DNA of 64,000 bases from Torymus aiolomorphi (GCA_036365515.1 CM070875.1:101849128-101913127); one strand, 5' to 3'; numbered from the stretch's first letter, positions 43,235-56,298 are shown. The notes: generated by a model not told the origin, from the letters alone. Translations and numbers: made by a program.

Positions 43235-43543
43235 TGTTGGAATATGTGAATGTTTCAACATGCACCGCGCTGTACGCGAGGATAGGTACAATGGTATGCG
43301 CATCTGCCGAGCGACGGCGGACGAAACACCCACATGAGTGTCTCCCCACTCCAGTATGTCTGTCTGAGAGTTGCGTGAGACACGAGAGCAGTGTAGCGCA
43401 CTTAGAATGTTTGTTACTCTCTCGCTATTCAACTGGGATGTAAGTCGGACGTGCCGACCGGCGTTTTTGCCACCTCAATAAAGTCTCTATATTTATCTCT
43501 CTCTATTAAATAATTATTTTTTAATTTACCACAAACCTCAACA
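43235..43543 (+). repeat. left LTR of Copia element
   Basis: 309 bp, TGTTGGAA to CCTCAACA, with AATAAA near 43477. Confidence 0.95.
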
Positions 43544-43556
43544 TGATAGCAGATCA
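43544..43556 (+). promoter_or_regulatory. primer binding site candidate
   Basis: TGATAGCAGATCA directly after the LTR resembles the complement of the 3' end of initiator methionine tRNA, the usual Copia primer. Confidence 0.45.
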
Positions 43557-44029
43557 GTGGTTGGTATGGAACTATCTTTTTTCTCTACCAGACCTTCGGG
43601 GAAGGTGAAGGAAAACACGTGGCTCGCGAAAAATTTGCAGTGAAAAATATTGAAGGAAAAGTGCAAAACTAAGAAAAATACAAATGTCAATAAATAATAA
43701 AATATATCTTTAAGTGATAGAAGAAACAATTTTTGGAAAATTTATGAAAATTCAAGCCGATGCGAGGAGATTAGATTTGTTGTGTAAAGCACGCTGCATG
43801 GTGCAAGAATAGAGCACGTGGCAGAATTTGAGGTTATACATGTGGTAAATGGACACTAAAGGAAAAGTGAAAACCAAAAAAGAAGTAATACTAGATGACA
43901 TTGAAGATGAAAGCGAAGAAATAATTGAGGAAGATTGCTGAAAAACGTTTTGTGAAAATAGTGCAGAAAATAATTACGCTAAATAAAGTAATAAAAGTGT
44001 ACGAAGACATTAAATTAAAAGAAGTCGAG

Positions 44030-47000
44030 ATGGCTAAGCTAGCAAAAATCGATGACATAGTAATTCCCATTTTTGATGGTGCAAATTATACAAGTTGGAA
44101 ATTTCGCTTAATGACTCTATTAGAATATAAAGAGTGCAAAGAGGAAGCCGAAAGAGAACGGGCTGAAACAGATAAAGCAGATGAATGGAAGGAAAAGGAT
44201 TTAAAAGCTAGAAATATATTAATTAGCACTATTTCAGATAAGCAATTAGAATATGTTTGTGAGCGCAAATCAGCTTATGAAATGATTGCGAATTTGGATA
44301 AATTATATGTGACGAAATCCACGTCATTACAAATAATATGTCGAGGAAAAATTGAAGATATTTAATTAAAGAATTATGAAGATGTTGAAGAATTCTTCGT
44401 AGAATTTGACAAAGCGGTGAACGAATTTAAAGCAGCCGGAGGAAAGGTAGATGAAACTGAGAAAATGCGATACTTAATCAAAGCATTACCAGCAAGTTAC
44501 AGCTATATTAGGAACTCTATCGACGTCATTCTAGAAAGAGAAAGGACAGTAGATTACGTAAAATCAAAAATCAAAGAAAAAATTTGGTTAAAAATAATTC
44601 AGAAAAGAAGAGTGATGTAAGCAGGTTCTCAACAAAGACAAACGGACAGTGCTTTACTTGCGGCAAAGTCGGACATTATCAAAAGGATTGCTGGAAAGGC
44701 CAACAAGGTGGCAAAGGCAAAGTTGCTCAATTATCGAGAGGACAACGTGGAAACCAATGAGGCTACAATCGAGGCAGAGGACGCGGACGCAGTTCAAATC
44801 AAAATAAGTCAACGGACGAGCAGCAGGGTTCATCATCCGAGACGTGGTCAACACAAGTATGCGGCCCAGAAGTAAAGGACATAACAGGTTATAGCGTAAA
44901 TAGAGAATGCGAAGGTAACGAAATAAATTGGTTATTGGACAGTGGTTCCACAAACCATAGTATTAAAAGCGATAAATATTTTGGGAAGTATATAGTTCTA
45001 AAAGATCCGGTAAATGTAAAATTATCAGACCGTAAAATGTGAAAAGCGACGACAAGCGGTAATATCAAAATTAAAGTTAGAAATTATTATAATGAAAAAC
45101 AAATTGATTTGAGTAATGTATATTATGTAGAAGGAATTAAGCAAAATTTGTTAAGCTTTTCCAGAATAACTTAAAATGCTACAATAACTGCACGAGACAG
45201 TAATGCTAAAATTTACAATAAATCGGGAGAATTAGTTGCTATTGCAAATAAAATTAATAATTTGTATTCTTTGAAAAGTTATGCATTAACGAATAAAAAT
45301 AAAGATAAATATATAAATTCAGTAAGATTATCAGATAAAGAAAAATGGTATAGAGCACTTGGCCATGTAAATTTTAATTATTTGAATAAAATAGTAAATA
45401 ATAAATTAGTTCAAGGTTTACCAGATAAATTGGAAAAAATAGATATGAAATGTGCAAATTGCATACAAAGTAAAATAGCAAATATACCGTTTGTAAATAA
45501 TCGAACAAAAACGAAAAAAATCCTAGAGTTAATACACACTGATTTAAATGGTCCACATAGTACTACTGGCTATGATGGAGAAAAATATTTTCTTACATTT
45601 ATTGATGATTATGGTAAATATACCAGAATCTTTTGCATTAAGAATAAGTCAGAAACTGCAAGTTGTTTTCTTGAATTCGTAAATTTAGTAGAAAATAAAT
45701 TTAATAAGAGAATTAAAAAGGTGCAATGTGATAACGGTAGAGAATATCTTAATCGCGAAATTTTCGATTTTGTAAAATCAAAAGGAATAGAATTATTGAC
45801 ATGTCCACCCTACGTCCACGAATTAAGTGGAGTAGCGGAGAGATATAATAGATCAGCAATGGATATAGGTAGATGCTTAACCTTTAGAGGACGGGATGGC
45901 CCCTATACGGGCCATGCCCATGATCGACCCTTTACACGTATTAGTTTTGAGATGTGAGACATCACAAAAACTCGATTTCTATAGAAAAGTGAGAGAAAAC
46001 AGTAAACCCAAATCCCCGTCCTCTAAAGGTTAATGTGGGAAGCAAACATTCATAGAAGATATTGGCCGGAAATAATGAAAAGGGTGGCTTATTTAAAATA
46101 TCGAACAATTGCAAACACGTCAGAGAATAAAACTCCTTATGAAATATTTTTCGTGATAAAGCCAAATGTTAAAAATTAAAATTTACGAAAGTAGAGTCTT
46201 CGTAAGAGTTCCCGAAGCTCTAAGGAAAAGTAAGTGGGATAATAAGGCACAACTAGGTGTATTAGTAGGATATAACCGTTGAAAACGGTTATAAAGGCTT
46301 AATTAATAAAGTATTACTGCAAGGCATGTTGATGTAATAGAAGATAGTATAAAGTTAATCTGTTTAGAAAACGAAAATAGTGATTCTGAAATTAACGTAG
46401 AATTAAATGAAGCGAACAAAAGCGATTCTGAATATTCTTCTCACTCTACTGCGACCTTCGGGGAAAGTAGAGGAGAGCAAATTGAATTAATCGATGCGAA
46501 TAATGTAAACGATAACGAATCTAATAACGAAGACAACGAAAATAGATATAGACTAACAATACCGCGAAAATCTCAAAGAAAGAAAAGTCCAGTAAATAGA
46601 CACGGAAATCCAGTTACTCACTTTATTTATGTAAATTATATTGATGCAAATATACCAAATACTTTCGAGGAGGCGATAAACTCCAGCGAATATGGGCAAT
46701 GGCAAATAGCAATAGATTCCAAAATAAACAGTTTAAAGAAAAATCACACATGGCTAATTGTTGAAAGGCCAAAAGATAAAAAGGTCATTGATGTTAAGTG
46801 GGTTTATAAAAAGAAAAATAACGATACTTATAAAGCGAGATTAGTTGTAAGAGGATTCCAACAAAAAGAATATGTTGATAATGTTTATTCCCCTGTAGGT
46901 AAAATGCAAACGTTGAAAAGGTTATTGTCTTACAGTTGTAAAAATAATTTGTTTATAGAACAAATGGATGTTGAAACGGCATTTTTAAATGACAATGTAA

Positions 47001-48092
47001 AAGCAGAAGTGTGCATTAATGAACCAAAAGGTTATGAAACTGGAGACAATAAAGTTTGCAAATTGCAAAAGGCTCTGTATGGTCTCAGAGAAAGTCCTAG
47101 AGCATGGTATGATTGTTTTACAAATATGTCGAAAAACTGAATTTTGTAAGAAGAATCTCTTTATTTGTTGCAAAGACAAAAATAAAATAAACAAAGTTAA
47201 AGCAAGTTTAATGGAAAGATTTATAATGAAAGATTTGGGCTAAATTAACCAATATATTGGCATCGTTATTGGATATAGTGAAGACAGAGGTAAAATGACT
47301 TTAAGTCAAACGAAATGTATCGAATCTTTGGCTATCAAATACAACCTTGAACATGCAAAATTATACGATACTCCAATGGAGAGTAATCTAAAATTAGAAC
47401 AAGCAAATTAAATAGATGAAAGAATAAAATACAGAAATTTAATCGGCGAATTATTATATATCAGTACAGGCACAAGACCAGATATAACATATAGCGTTAA
47501 TTATTTAAGTCGTTACCGAAGTTGTTATGACCAAAGATACTTTAAATATGCATTGAGAATTTTGAAATACTTATTTAAGACTAAAGATTTAAAGCTAACG
47601 TACTATGATAATGTTAACAGCGAAGTATTAGATTGTATGGTAGATTCTGACTATGCAGGAGATAATGTAGATAGAAAATCTACAACAGGTTTTGTAATTA
47701 GATTATATGGAAATTTAATTTTTTGGAAAACGCATAAACAAAGTACAGTAACAAAATGTTCTACTTTTGCAGAATATACTACTATGTCTGAAGCAGTGAC
47801 AGAAATCTTGTTCATTAAAAATTTATTATGCGAATCATTTAACGTAAAATTTGATAAGCCAATTAAAATGTATGAAGATAACTCAGGCGCAATTGCAATT
47901 GCAAATTTTGGTAATTTTACAAAAAATTCAAAGCACATTGAAGTACAGTATCACTACGTTAATGAAAACTACGAAAATGGAATAATTGACGTTGTAAAAA
48001 TAGACTCAGAATTTAATCTAGTAGATATATTAACAAAGAGTTTAGATAAGACGAAGTTTTTGAAAAATAGAAAAGCGTTGAGAGTGATTTGA
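44030..48092 (+). pseudogene. Copia gag-pol polyprotein, many stops and deletions
   Basis: Gag from MAKLAKIDDIVIPIFDGANY (44030) with zinc knuckle CFTCGKVGHYQKDC near 44652; protease WLLDSGSTNH near 44935. Integrase: zinc-domain part near 45355-45470, ELIHTDLNGPH near 45527 (D), VQCDNGREY near 45721 (D), ELSGVAERYNR near 45820 (E). RT: WVYKKKNNDTYKARLVVRGF near 46800, EQMDVETAFLND near 46960, ALYGLRESPRAWYD near 47070. The strand with the catalytic YVDD is deleted near 47130-47150. RNase H: DSDYAGDNVDRKSTTGF near 47646. Stops include TAA 44363-44365, and a MITE interrupts integrase at 45881. Confidence 0.93.
45881..46029. mobile_element. 149-bp piggyBac-like MITE inside Copia integrase
   Basis: CCTTTAGAGGACGG and its exact complement form the ends; TTAA flanks both sides (45877-45880, 46030-46033). 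Removing one TTAA and the insert rejoins the integrase reading. Ends and target suit a piggyBac-type transposase. Confidence 0.9.
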
Positions 48093-48191
48093 AATAAAAG
48101 AAATCTATTACCGATGTGATACTTGAAAATTACTGTATGACTGAATTAAAGAATGAACATTTAATTATAATGTTGAAAATTCAAGGAGGTG

Positions 48192-48500
48192 TGTTGGTAT
48201 ATCTGAATGTTTCAACATGCAGCGCGCTTTACGCAAGGATAGGTACAATGGTATGCGCATCAGCCGAGCGACGGCGGTCGAAACACACACATGAGTATCT
48301 CCCCACTCCAGTATGTCTGTATGAGAGTTGCGTGAGACGCGAAAGCAGTGTAGTGTACTTAGAATGTTTCTTACTCCCTCGCTATTCAACTGGGATGTAA
48401 GTCAGACGTACCGACCGGCGTTTTTGCGACCTCAATAAAGTCTCTATATTTATCTCTCTCTATTAAATAATTGTCTCTTAATTTACCACAAACCTCAACA
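48192..48500 (+). repeat. right LTR of Copia element
   Basis: 309 bp, TGTTGGTA to CCTCAACA, same length as the left LTR. Confidence 0.95.
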
Positions 48501-48505
48501 GTATT

Positions 48506-48775
48506 TTTATAGATATCTTATTTACCACATGTTCTCTTATTTATTATTTCAAAGATTATCTTTTTAGTTTTCTTTTGCATTGTTATGTTTTTGATAAATC
48601 TTTTATATCTCTTATATATTTTACGACATAATGAACTAAATTGTTATTGTATTCTATTGTAATTGACTGAAATTTATAATTTTATACCTTCTAATGTATT
48701 TTCTAATTTTTGCCGAAAAGGCAGAATAAAGATTTATCTATTTATCTATTTATCTCTCTATCCCTCTTTCTATTG
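48506..48775 (+). mobile_element. 3' end fragment of a LINE
   Basis: Ends with TTTTGCCGAAAAGGCAGAAT, AAAG, then (TTTATC)n. Same hairpin-plus-microsatellite tail as the LINE ending near 11220, so the two are related. No coding part remains. Confidence 0.65.
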
Positions 48776-49189
48776 ACTCACATGAGTATGTAACAATCTG
48801 CTTGTTCATGTATTTTCGATGCCCGCCTCAACCAGCAGCACTCGTTACGCTCGTGCTGCAAATGTTGGGCGTGCATGGAACACACATAATCGCGCGCATC
48901 GGGAAAAACCAATTGTGACAGGTAAAATAAAATTGAAAAATATAACCTGCAAACTTCAAGAACGACGTGAGATCGCTATCGCTATCAAAGCATAGGGCGA
49001 AAGTAAAAACATGGCTGCGCAGAGTTGATGTCACCAGGAAAGACGATGATTTTCGACTTTTCTAGACCGATTAATTAACGTATTTTCGCCCGGAAATAGA
49101 GAAAAATACTATTTCTTACACGGGGGTTAAATGGAACTTCTGCGAAAGTTCCATTTTCCCCCCTTGTAAGAATATATACTATTATCTCG
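48776..49189. other. no recognised feature
   Basis: One small palindromic patch at 48832-48860 (AGCAGCACTCGTTACGCTCG and CGAGCGTAACGAGTGCTGCT). No gene seen. Confidence 0.45.
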
Positions 49190-49790
49190 GTGAAATGAGT
49201 AGCAAGTTTATATTTTAGAGTAACGCATTACAAGGTGCCATTTCAGCAAAGCGCGTAAAAAGGTTCTATTTCAACTGAGCGCGTAAAAAGGTTCTATTTT
49301 AACTGAGCATAGTAATATTTAAATAATAAATATTATTATGTATATAATAAATGTATTTTTATTGTATGACTAGAGGGGTAATGCTTGTTGAGGAACCGGG
49401 GAGAAAATCGTTGGGTGAGAAGAAAATGATTTTATCTCGGTGAAGCGCGTAGAAAGTTTATATTTTAGACGGACGCGTAACAAGGTGCCATCTTAGCAAA
49501 GCGCGTAAAAAGGTTCTATTTCAGCTGAGCACGTAAAAATATTTTATCTTAACTGAGTGCGGAAGAAGGTTCTATCTCAGCTGAGTGTATAAGAAGTTCC
49601 ACGTAATGTCCGCTGATAAATGTCCAGTTTTATCTGAGCGCGTAAGAAAATTCCATCTGAGCGAAGCGCGTAAAAAGCTTCTATTTCAGTTGAGCGCGGA
49701 AGAAGGTTGTATTTCAGCTGAGCGCGTAAGAAGGCTCTACCTCAACTGAGCGTGTAAGAAGGTTCCGCGTAATATCCGCTGACTAATATC
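49190..49790. repeat. degenerate minisatellite, unit about 28 bp
   Basis: Roughly 15-20 units of GAGCGCGTAAAAAGGTTCTA plus TTTCAACT. Two longer interruptions contain TAATGTCCGCTGA-like sequence (near 49605 and 49770). No spacer structure like CRISPR. 49791-50220 shows nothing. Confidence 0.8.
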
Positions 49791-50220
49791 CGAGTAAATA
49801 AGTTTTTGGACTTACTTAAAGCGCTTTTTAAAGTTTCTTTTGGTGATAATACCACAAATGAGAAAAACTTTCGACAGTATTCCAATATTTTGTCCCTGAT
49901 AAGCAAATGACATTATTTTTCCATTTAGAGAGACATAACACGTACTTGGTTGGGACTGATAAATTTATAAAACAAAAATACTTTTTCACTCCTAGCTTAT
50001 ATTATTAAATAATAATTTTTCAGTTATTCCCTGATAAAAATAACCGATTGAATCGGATTTAAAACAGTTAATCCGTTTGAATCCAGATTCTTGATTCGGA
50101 AAATTTGGATGTATATTCTCACGATAGAAAATGATTCAAACGGATTCACAAGTCAGGTAAATTTGGGCAAATATTAGAAATTAAATGTTACATCAAAATT
50201 TCGACAATTATTAAGTTTCT

Positions 50221-50657
50221 GTCTCTAATCTCTCTCTACTTCCTGTGTTTACGTCTCTGTCTTTAAGTCTCCGTCTCTACATCTCTATTTCTACGCCTCC
50301 GTGTCTACCTGGTTGTCTCTACGTCTGTCTGGACATCCCCGTTTCTACGTTTCTATCTCTAATCTCTCTCTCTACGTCTCTGTCGTTACGTATCTGTCTC
50401 TACAGCTCTGTCTCTAATCTCTGTCACTACGTTTCTGTCTCTGATCTCTCTGTCTACGTCTCTTTATTTACGCCTCTGTCTCTACATCTCTGTCTCTATG
50501 TCTCCATCTCTACGTCTCCATCTCTACTTTTCTGTTTCTACGTCTCTGTCTCTACATCCCTGTCTATACGTCTCTGTCTCCACGTTTCTGTCTGCATGTC
50601 TCTGTTTCTACGCCTCCGTGTTTACGTGTATGTCTAATCTCTGTCTCTCTCTCTCTA

Positions 50658-50728
<71 letters not shown>

Positions 50729-50878
50729 TTCTCTAGGTCTTTGTCTCTACGTCTCTGTCTCTCCGACTCTGTCTCTACATCTCTGTCTCTCCGACTCTGT
50801 CTCTACGTCTCTGTCTCTATGTCTTTGTCTCTACGAACCTGTCTCTACGTCTCTGTCTCCACGTCTCTGTCTCTCTAA
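50221..50878. repeat. CT-rich minisatellite (TCTACG)(TCTCTG)n
   Basis: Hexamer-based units TCTCTGTCTCTACG, with a pure CT block at 50660-50718. Long frames here reflect composition. Confidence 0.9.
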
Positions 50879-51024
50879 TTAAATGTTACATCAGAATTTC
50901 GCAATTATTACATTTGAAGATAAACCTTTTAATGTATTATAATTAGACGATTGATCCCGATTAAATAATATCTGGGAAGACCTGGTTAAACCGTGCGCTT
51001 GAAGGAATAGCTACGATTAATAAC

Positions 51025-51483
51025 AAAAGGAGCTGATGGGGAGCGGATGGGGAGCGGATGGGGAATGGGTGGGGTGCAGAGTGGAGCCCGGGCAGCGGGG
51101 GGGAGCGGATGGGGAGTGGACCCATAAAAAACTACTGTTTCTAGAGACATTTTTACGTTATTTTGAGAGTGGGCGGAGCAGATGGGGAGCAGATGAGGAG
51201 CAGATGGGGAGCGGAATGGGAGCGGAAGGGGGAGCGGATGGGAAGCGGAAGGGAAGCGGAAGGAGGAGCGGCTACTTCCAATAATTGAGAGAAGCGGATG
51301 GGGAGCAGACCCATAAAAAACTAATGTCTAGAGATATTTTTACGTTATTTTGGGGAGCGGAGAGGAGCGGATGGGGAGTGGATGGGGAGCGGTGGGAAGC
51401 GGTGGGAGCGGGAAGAGTGGGGGTGAACGGACGGGGAGCGGCTGGGTCGTAAGAAAAAAGGCTTACAACTATATAGTATAGGA
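51025..51483 (+). repeat. G-rich minisatellite tail related to the 29-kb retroelement ends
   Basis: Blocks of GGATGGGGAGCGG type split by ACGTTATTTTGAGAG-like sequence, ending CTTACAACTATATAGTATAG. The end and the ACGTTATTTTG block match the arms at 29.2-29.4 and 29.7-29.85 kb, so this is a third copy of that 3' end. Confidence 0.6.
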
Positions 51484-51729
51484 AGATATATGTGTGTATA
51501 TATATATATATCTCAACTCATCGTCAGAATCATCTTTAACCTAACTTAATAGTGTTATAAAATAAGCGGTAATCACACGCACAATTCAGTTATCGCGCAA
51601 CAGACCCCGAACTCCGTACCACTCCAACCGACAAAAGGAGTAGCTATCTCTGTAAGGGCCAATACGAGCTTATATCCAGTTATAAACCAAATCTTATACC
51701 AATAAATAAATACTACCTAATTACTCAAA

Positions 51730-54700
51730 GGCCGAATCCATCTTAAATCAGATGGTCCACGTATGCTTATGTCACCGATCATTTTGGGATAAAAGTATCT
51801 ATGTTCTTCTCCAAAAATTATTTGACCCGTATATTTTTATTTTTTTGTTGCAGCAAAATTTCATGCGTTCAGTAATGCCGCAAAATTCCGAAAAAACCCT
51901 TACTTAGAAATAAATTTTTTCAATGTAATTTTCAAACAGCTACTGCTTCATCAGTTTTTTAAGCGTTTTAGCGTATAACACAAAATTTCACTCAGTTTTG
52001 AGCTCTCTTTCATGGTCTGTATGTTATTTTCAAAAAAAATAAAAAATGCCCGAGTTATGCACTTTTTACTGAAAAATGCATTTTTCTCGAAAAAGCCTAT
52101 TTTTTTCTCAATTTTGTTTTGTCATGATAGAGGACGTAAATAGCTATCTAGGCGTGTTTGAGGGATTCACGGGTTTTCCGCTGGGATAGCGATCACTAAT
52201 AAGATAACACACAAATTTTTCACGCTTAGCGCTTATATATAGTGATATAACAAGGATATAACAGTTAATATAAAGATGTTTATCTTTGTGCGTATATAAG
52301 TAATATACAGGTATGCACATATGTATGTATTTTTCTTTATGTCTTTTAGATTTTTTATTTTTGTAACTGCTTTTGTTTTTCGGTTTCATTATTCTGACTT
52401 GAGTAAGGGGACGATCAGCGGTCTTTGCTGTCAAACAATGTACTTTATCATTGTACGTTTCTTTAATCCATAAATGAGTTTTTGAATTCCAGGATACTTA
52501 GGTGTAGCAAGCCAATCAACATTTTTTACTTTTCTAAACTCTTCTACGTCAAGATCTTGTAAATGTATTATTTTAATTGCATCTGTATATTTTTGAACGT
52601 GCTCTACAAAATCGTTGGCATTTTGAATAGATTTTTCATGGGGCTCTCGAAGATTATGTGAAGTAGCATAATGCTTTATAAGCCCACCCACACCATCTAC
52701 AGCTCCTTTACCGTACCTAGTAGCAGAGAATAAACATTTTATATCAAATGGTGCTCGTTTTAATTCATATAATTGAAAGCGATTTTTAAAGTGGCTAGCG
52801 GACCGTCTGATACAATGATAATTTTTGTATTGAATCACAACAATTGGCTTTCAAGTATGTTATAATTGTTTTTACTGCTAGCAAGGCATACGTTGAATCA
52901 TGTTTTCGGTGATCACTTATTACTGAGAAACTTTGTGTCGAATCCCCTTGATAAGAGACTGCTGTGAAAATAGAAATTTGATCATTAACCCAATGATTTC
53001 CTTGAACAGCTTTATTATGAATCACAGCCCATTTTCAGCGAAGTGTATTTGAAAAACTAAATGATATGGGTCTTTTTTAGCATTTTCTTTTTCTGCTTTT
53101 ATAGCTTTGCGTTGTAGATTTTTTACATAAATGTGAGTACTAACCTTCATGGTCCCAACCGAAAGTTCATCTTTAAAAGCAGAAATTGACACTGTTTTTT
53201 TAATCAAGTGACCGTTATCCCACAAAGTATGTGTAATTCTTTCTGTGCCTTCTACATCTTGCAGTTTTAGAACACGAAACGTAATTTCGTTACTGCCAGG
53301 ACACATTTTACATTCTTGTAAATAAAATATATCAGATAGTTCAGAACACATTGTTGCGTTTATTATTTTTGACCGAATTTCATCCAACTCTGTAACGTTA
53401 CTATCTCTGAAATTAATTATGCTCGTAAGAAATAGATCATAATTTGCGCAATAGATAGAGAGAGAAACTTCTTAGATGGGGGGTTAAGTAAGACATATTT
53501 TGGTCGCAAACTATAAAACTTCGATTTACGAATTCTCAATTCGGGATAATCATTTTTAAATGTTTCATACATTGCTTTCAGACTTCGAGTAAGGAAACGT
53601 TTAATTTTCTTCTCTTTTTTATCATTTATTTTAACAGTAATAACGTCAGTCTCATTAGAACTCTGCCTTTAACAATTAAAATCGTCATTTATATTCCATA
53701 ACAATTTTTTCGGTTCTGTCATCAATTGGATGGCCTATGTACGCTTCTGGTTTCGAGTAAACTCCCTTTTCTTGTGCAAGACTTTTCGTTCTTTCTATCA
53801 TGTACATTGTTATGTCTGGAAATAAGGATGAAATTTCATTTTTCGTTAGGGATGAGGGTAGCAAAGTCAGAATTTTTATTTTTTTTGATACCGTAGAACA
53901 CTTTTGCAAGGCTAAACCAATATTTTGTACCCATTCTGTACAACGGCATGTAGTTGATTCGTTTGCTTTTATAGAAACGTCATAAACATTGTTCAACTTC
54001 ACATCGAGCGCATTAGAGAATGTTGAAAGTATATTTTTTTTCTTCTTTTTTACGTAATTTTCAAGTGATTTTTCACGTATAAGATTTTTTCTCTTAAGAG
54101 ACGATACAGAACCTAAGAAATATGTACTTATTTCATTATTAAATTCTTCAATACATTCTGGAGTACTTTGTAAAAAATCTTCATCTTTATCGACTACATT
54201 GTCGGTAACTTCATTATCCGTTGTAAATTCATTGTCAGTGCTACTCACCATTTCTAAAGCACGATTGTAACAATCTTTACACACATGTGTAGTGGGTGCT
54301 AAAAGTAAATCAGGATAAAGGTGCTACAATGATGAGCAAGATCCTCAAGTTGATTGAAACGTACAGATTTAGACTGGAAACAGATTTTTGTGTGCTTATG
54401 TAAAAAATCTGTACATTTGATTCTCTTCCTTGAGTAAGTTTGAGACATCGCAGTTAAGTTAATAAGGTGTAAATATGTAATAATTTTGAAAAAGATCATA
54501 GTTTGAAAAAAGACTAGAGGTGTGATATATAGCAGAAACCGAACTTATCTTGGTAAATCTTAAGTCAAACGATAGCCATCTAGCGAACAAATGAATTAGT
54601 ACATAAACTCATTCAAGTATTCGCATATACATGTGTATTACTTATATACGCACAAAGATAAACATCTTTATATTGATTGTTATATCGTTGTTATATCACT

Positions 54701-55210
54701 ATATATAAGCGTTAAACGTGAAAAATTTATTTGGGTGCTATCTCATTAGTGATCGCTATCCCAGTGGAAAATCCGTCAATCTGACAAAACCGCCTAGATA
54801 GCTATTTACGTCCTCTATTATGACAAAAGAAAATTGAGAAATTAAAATAGGCTTTTTCGTGAAAAATACATTTTTCTAAAAACTGCATTTTTCAGTAAAA
54901 AGTGTGTTACTCAGGCATTTTTTTTTTTTTTTTTTTAATAATATACAGACCATGAAAGAAGGCTCAAACCTGAGTGAAATTTTCTGTTACACGCTAAAAA
55001 GCTTAAAAAACTGGTGGACAAAAAATTTATTTCTAAGTAAGGATTTTCTCGTAATTTTGCGGCATTACTGAATGCATGAAATGTTGTTGCAACAAAAAAA
55101 TAAAAATATACGGGTCAAATAATTTTTGGAGAAGAACATAAATACTTTTATCCCAAAATGATCGGTGACATAGGCATACGCGGGCCACCTGATTTGAGAT
55201 GGATTCGGCC
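51730..55210 (-). mobile_element. DNA transposon with about 580-bp terminal inverted repeats
   Basis: Ends GGCCGAATCCATC and its complement, flanked by CAAA on both sides (51726-51729, 55211-55214), a possible 4-bp target duplication. Inverted similarity runs to about 52310 on the left and back to about 54630 on the right. Encloses one broken transposase-like gene. Superfamily not identified. Confidence 0.82.
52431..54499 (-). pseudogene. transposase-like gene of the long-TIR element, several frame breaks
   Basis: Start near 54445 (MSQTYSRKRIKC). Pieces in order: Cys/His-rich N terminus (HVCKDCYNRALEM), a Lys-rich linker, a helical region (EWVQNIGLALQKC), a later part (CPGSNEITFRVL; 53387-53022), then HFAENGL, NKAVQGNHWVNDQISIFTAV and VISDHRKHDS (53025-52795), ASHFKNRF, and FSATRYGKGAVDGVGGLIKH with a C-terminal domain to 52431. 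Acidic residues in FAEN, ISDH and AVDG are candidates for an RNase-H-fold active site. Frame changes near 54300, 53680-53400, 53020 and 52800. The family appears in other insects as I recall, but I cannot name it. Confidence 0.65.
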
Positions 55211-55277
55211 CAAACTCTCTGTTCAATTATTTTCGGAGGACCTGCAAGTAGTAGGTGTACCGCTATATCGAGACAGA

Positions 55278-55505
55278 TAGGTATCAGGTTACAGCGCCGG
55301 TGTCATCTTCAAGTGGGCACTTGACTCAAGTGTTTATATAAACATCTCTTATCTTAAGTGTTTGTTTATATAAACAGTAGCAAAACAGTAGCAAAACAGT
55401 AGTTAATTAGTGTTTATATAAACAATGATTAATAGCCTATTTTTAATGAGCTACTGTATAGCTACTGTAAAGTGACCACTTGATGGCGCCGTAACCTGAT
55501 ACCTA
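55278..55505. mobile_element. 228-bp MITE
   Basis: TAGGTATCAGGTTACAGCGCC at the left and its near complement at the right. Weaker pairing extends about 20 bp outward. The interior has repeated GTTTATATAAAC and CAGTAGCAAAA. No ORF. Confidence 0.72.
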
Positions 55506-56298
55506 CGGTCTCGCTATGGCGGTCATGGCGCCCCCATTCCTTCGCAGCCAGCTTCAGCGCAAGGCATTGCCGACTGGCGCACGGGAGGAGCGGACTACAC
55601 TATACCCGTCACGCATGTGCTGCTAGCTGGCCTCCCCACTCCTCTCACCGCGGGCAGGTGGAGCGCGGGACTGCGGTGGGTGTTGCGGTCTGTAGTGGGT
55701 ACTGCACTATATCGGTCACGCGTGTGCTCTCTCTCCGGGCGGTTTGAGCGTACTGCTGTGCGCGTTTGTGCATGCATGCCTGTAAGCCGCTTAGTAAGAG
55801 AGGAGTGGGGAGTTTTGGTGTGAGAGAGAGAGAGATGAGTAAGCACTCGCTTGTGTAGATGGGGGCAAAGTACTCTATAGCTATACAAAGCAAGAGATAT
55901 GCTTGCAGGTAGCAGCACGTTTAATCGTATTTTTCTAGTCATGTGTATGTGTGAAAAAAAGGGAAACTCGATTATAATTTTTTTCAAGGAAACAAAGTGG
56001 ATTGGATAATTTACTGGACGAATGTGAGGTCGATAAATGAAAACAATTGTTTTGGTAAAAATCATACACCCCATTTTATTAACACACCATACATGCATAC
56101 ACACACATTTACATAAGTAACACATAATAGTGCACGCAGACACTAAGAAATTTTACAGTTTTGTTGTCGTTGTAGTGTCGCGGCCGGTGGTGAATGGCGC
56201 GAGGAGCGTGTAATGGCCTGTCTGGTATAGTGTAGTATCTTTGAGCCTTCCTTTCTTTGGTTTTTATTAGATTTTAATGATGATGATGATGATGGTGA
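55506..56298. other. no gene recognised; holds one copy of a 160-bp duplicated segment
   Basis: 55905-56061 matches 58266-58422 in the same orientation (shared block AAACAAAGTGGATTGGATAA). The rest is mixed sequence with a long frame that looks spurious. Confidence 0.5.

Larger units (their letters stand above)
43235..48500 (+). mobile_element. Copia-type LTR retrotransposon, full length but dead
   Basis: Two 309-bp LTRs (43235-43543 and 48192-48500), each TGTTG...CAACA, flanked by GTATT on both sides (43230-43234, 48501-48505). That is a clean 5-bp target duplication. By eye the LTRs differ at about two dozen positions. A primer-site-like TGATAGCAGA follows the left LTR directly and a purine-rich AAGGAGG precedes the right one. 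Confidence 0.95.

Noticed and set aside
55595..56143. 182-codon minus-strand frame
   Set aside because: No recognisable domain; odd composition; overlaps a duplicated non-coding segment.
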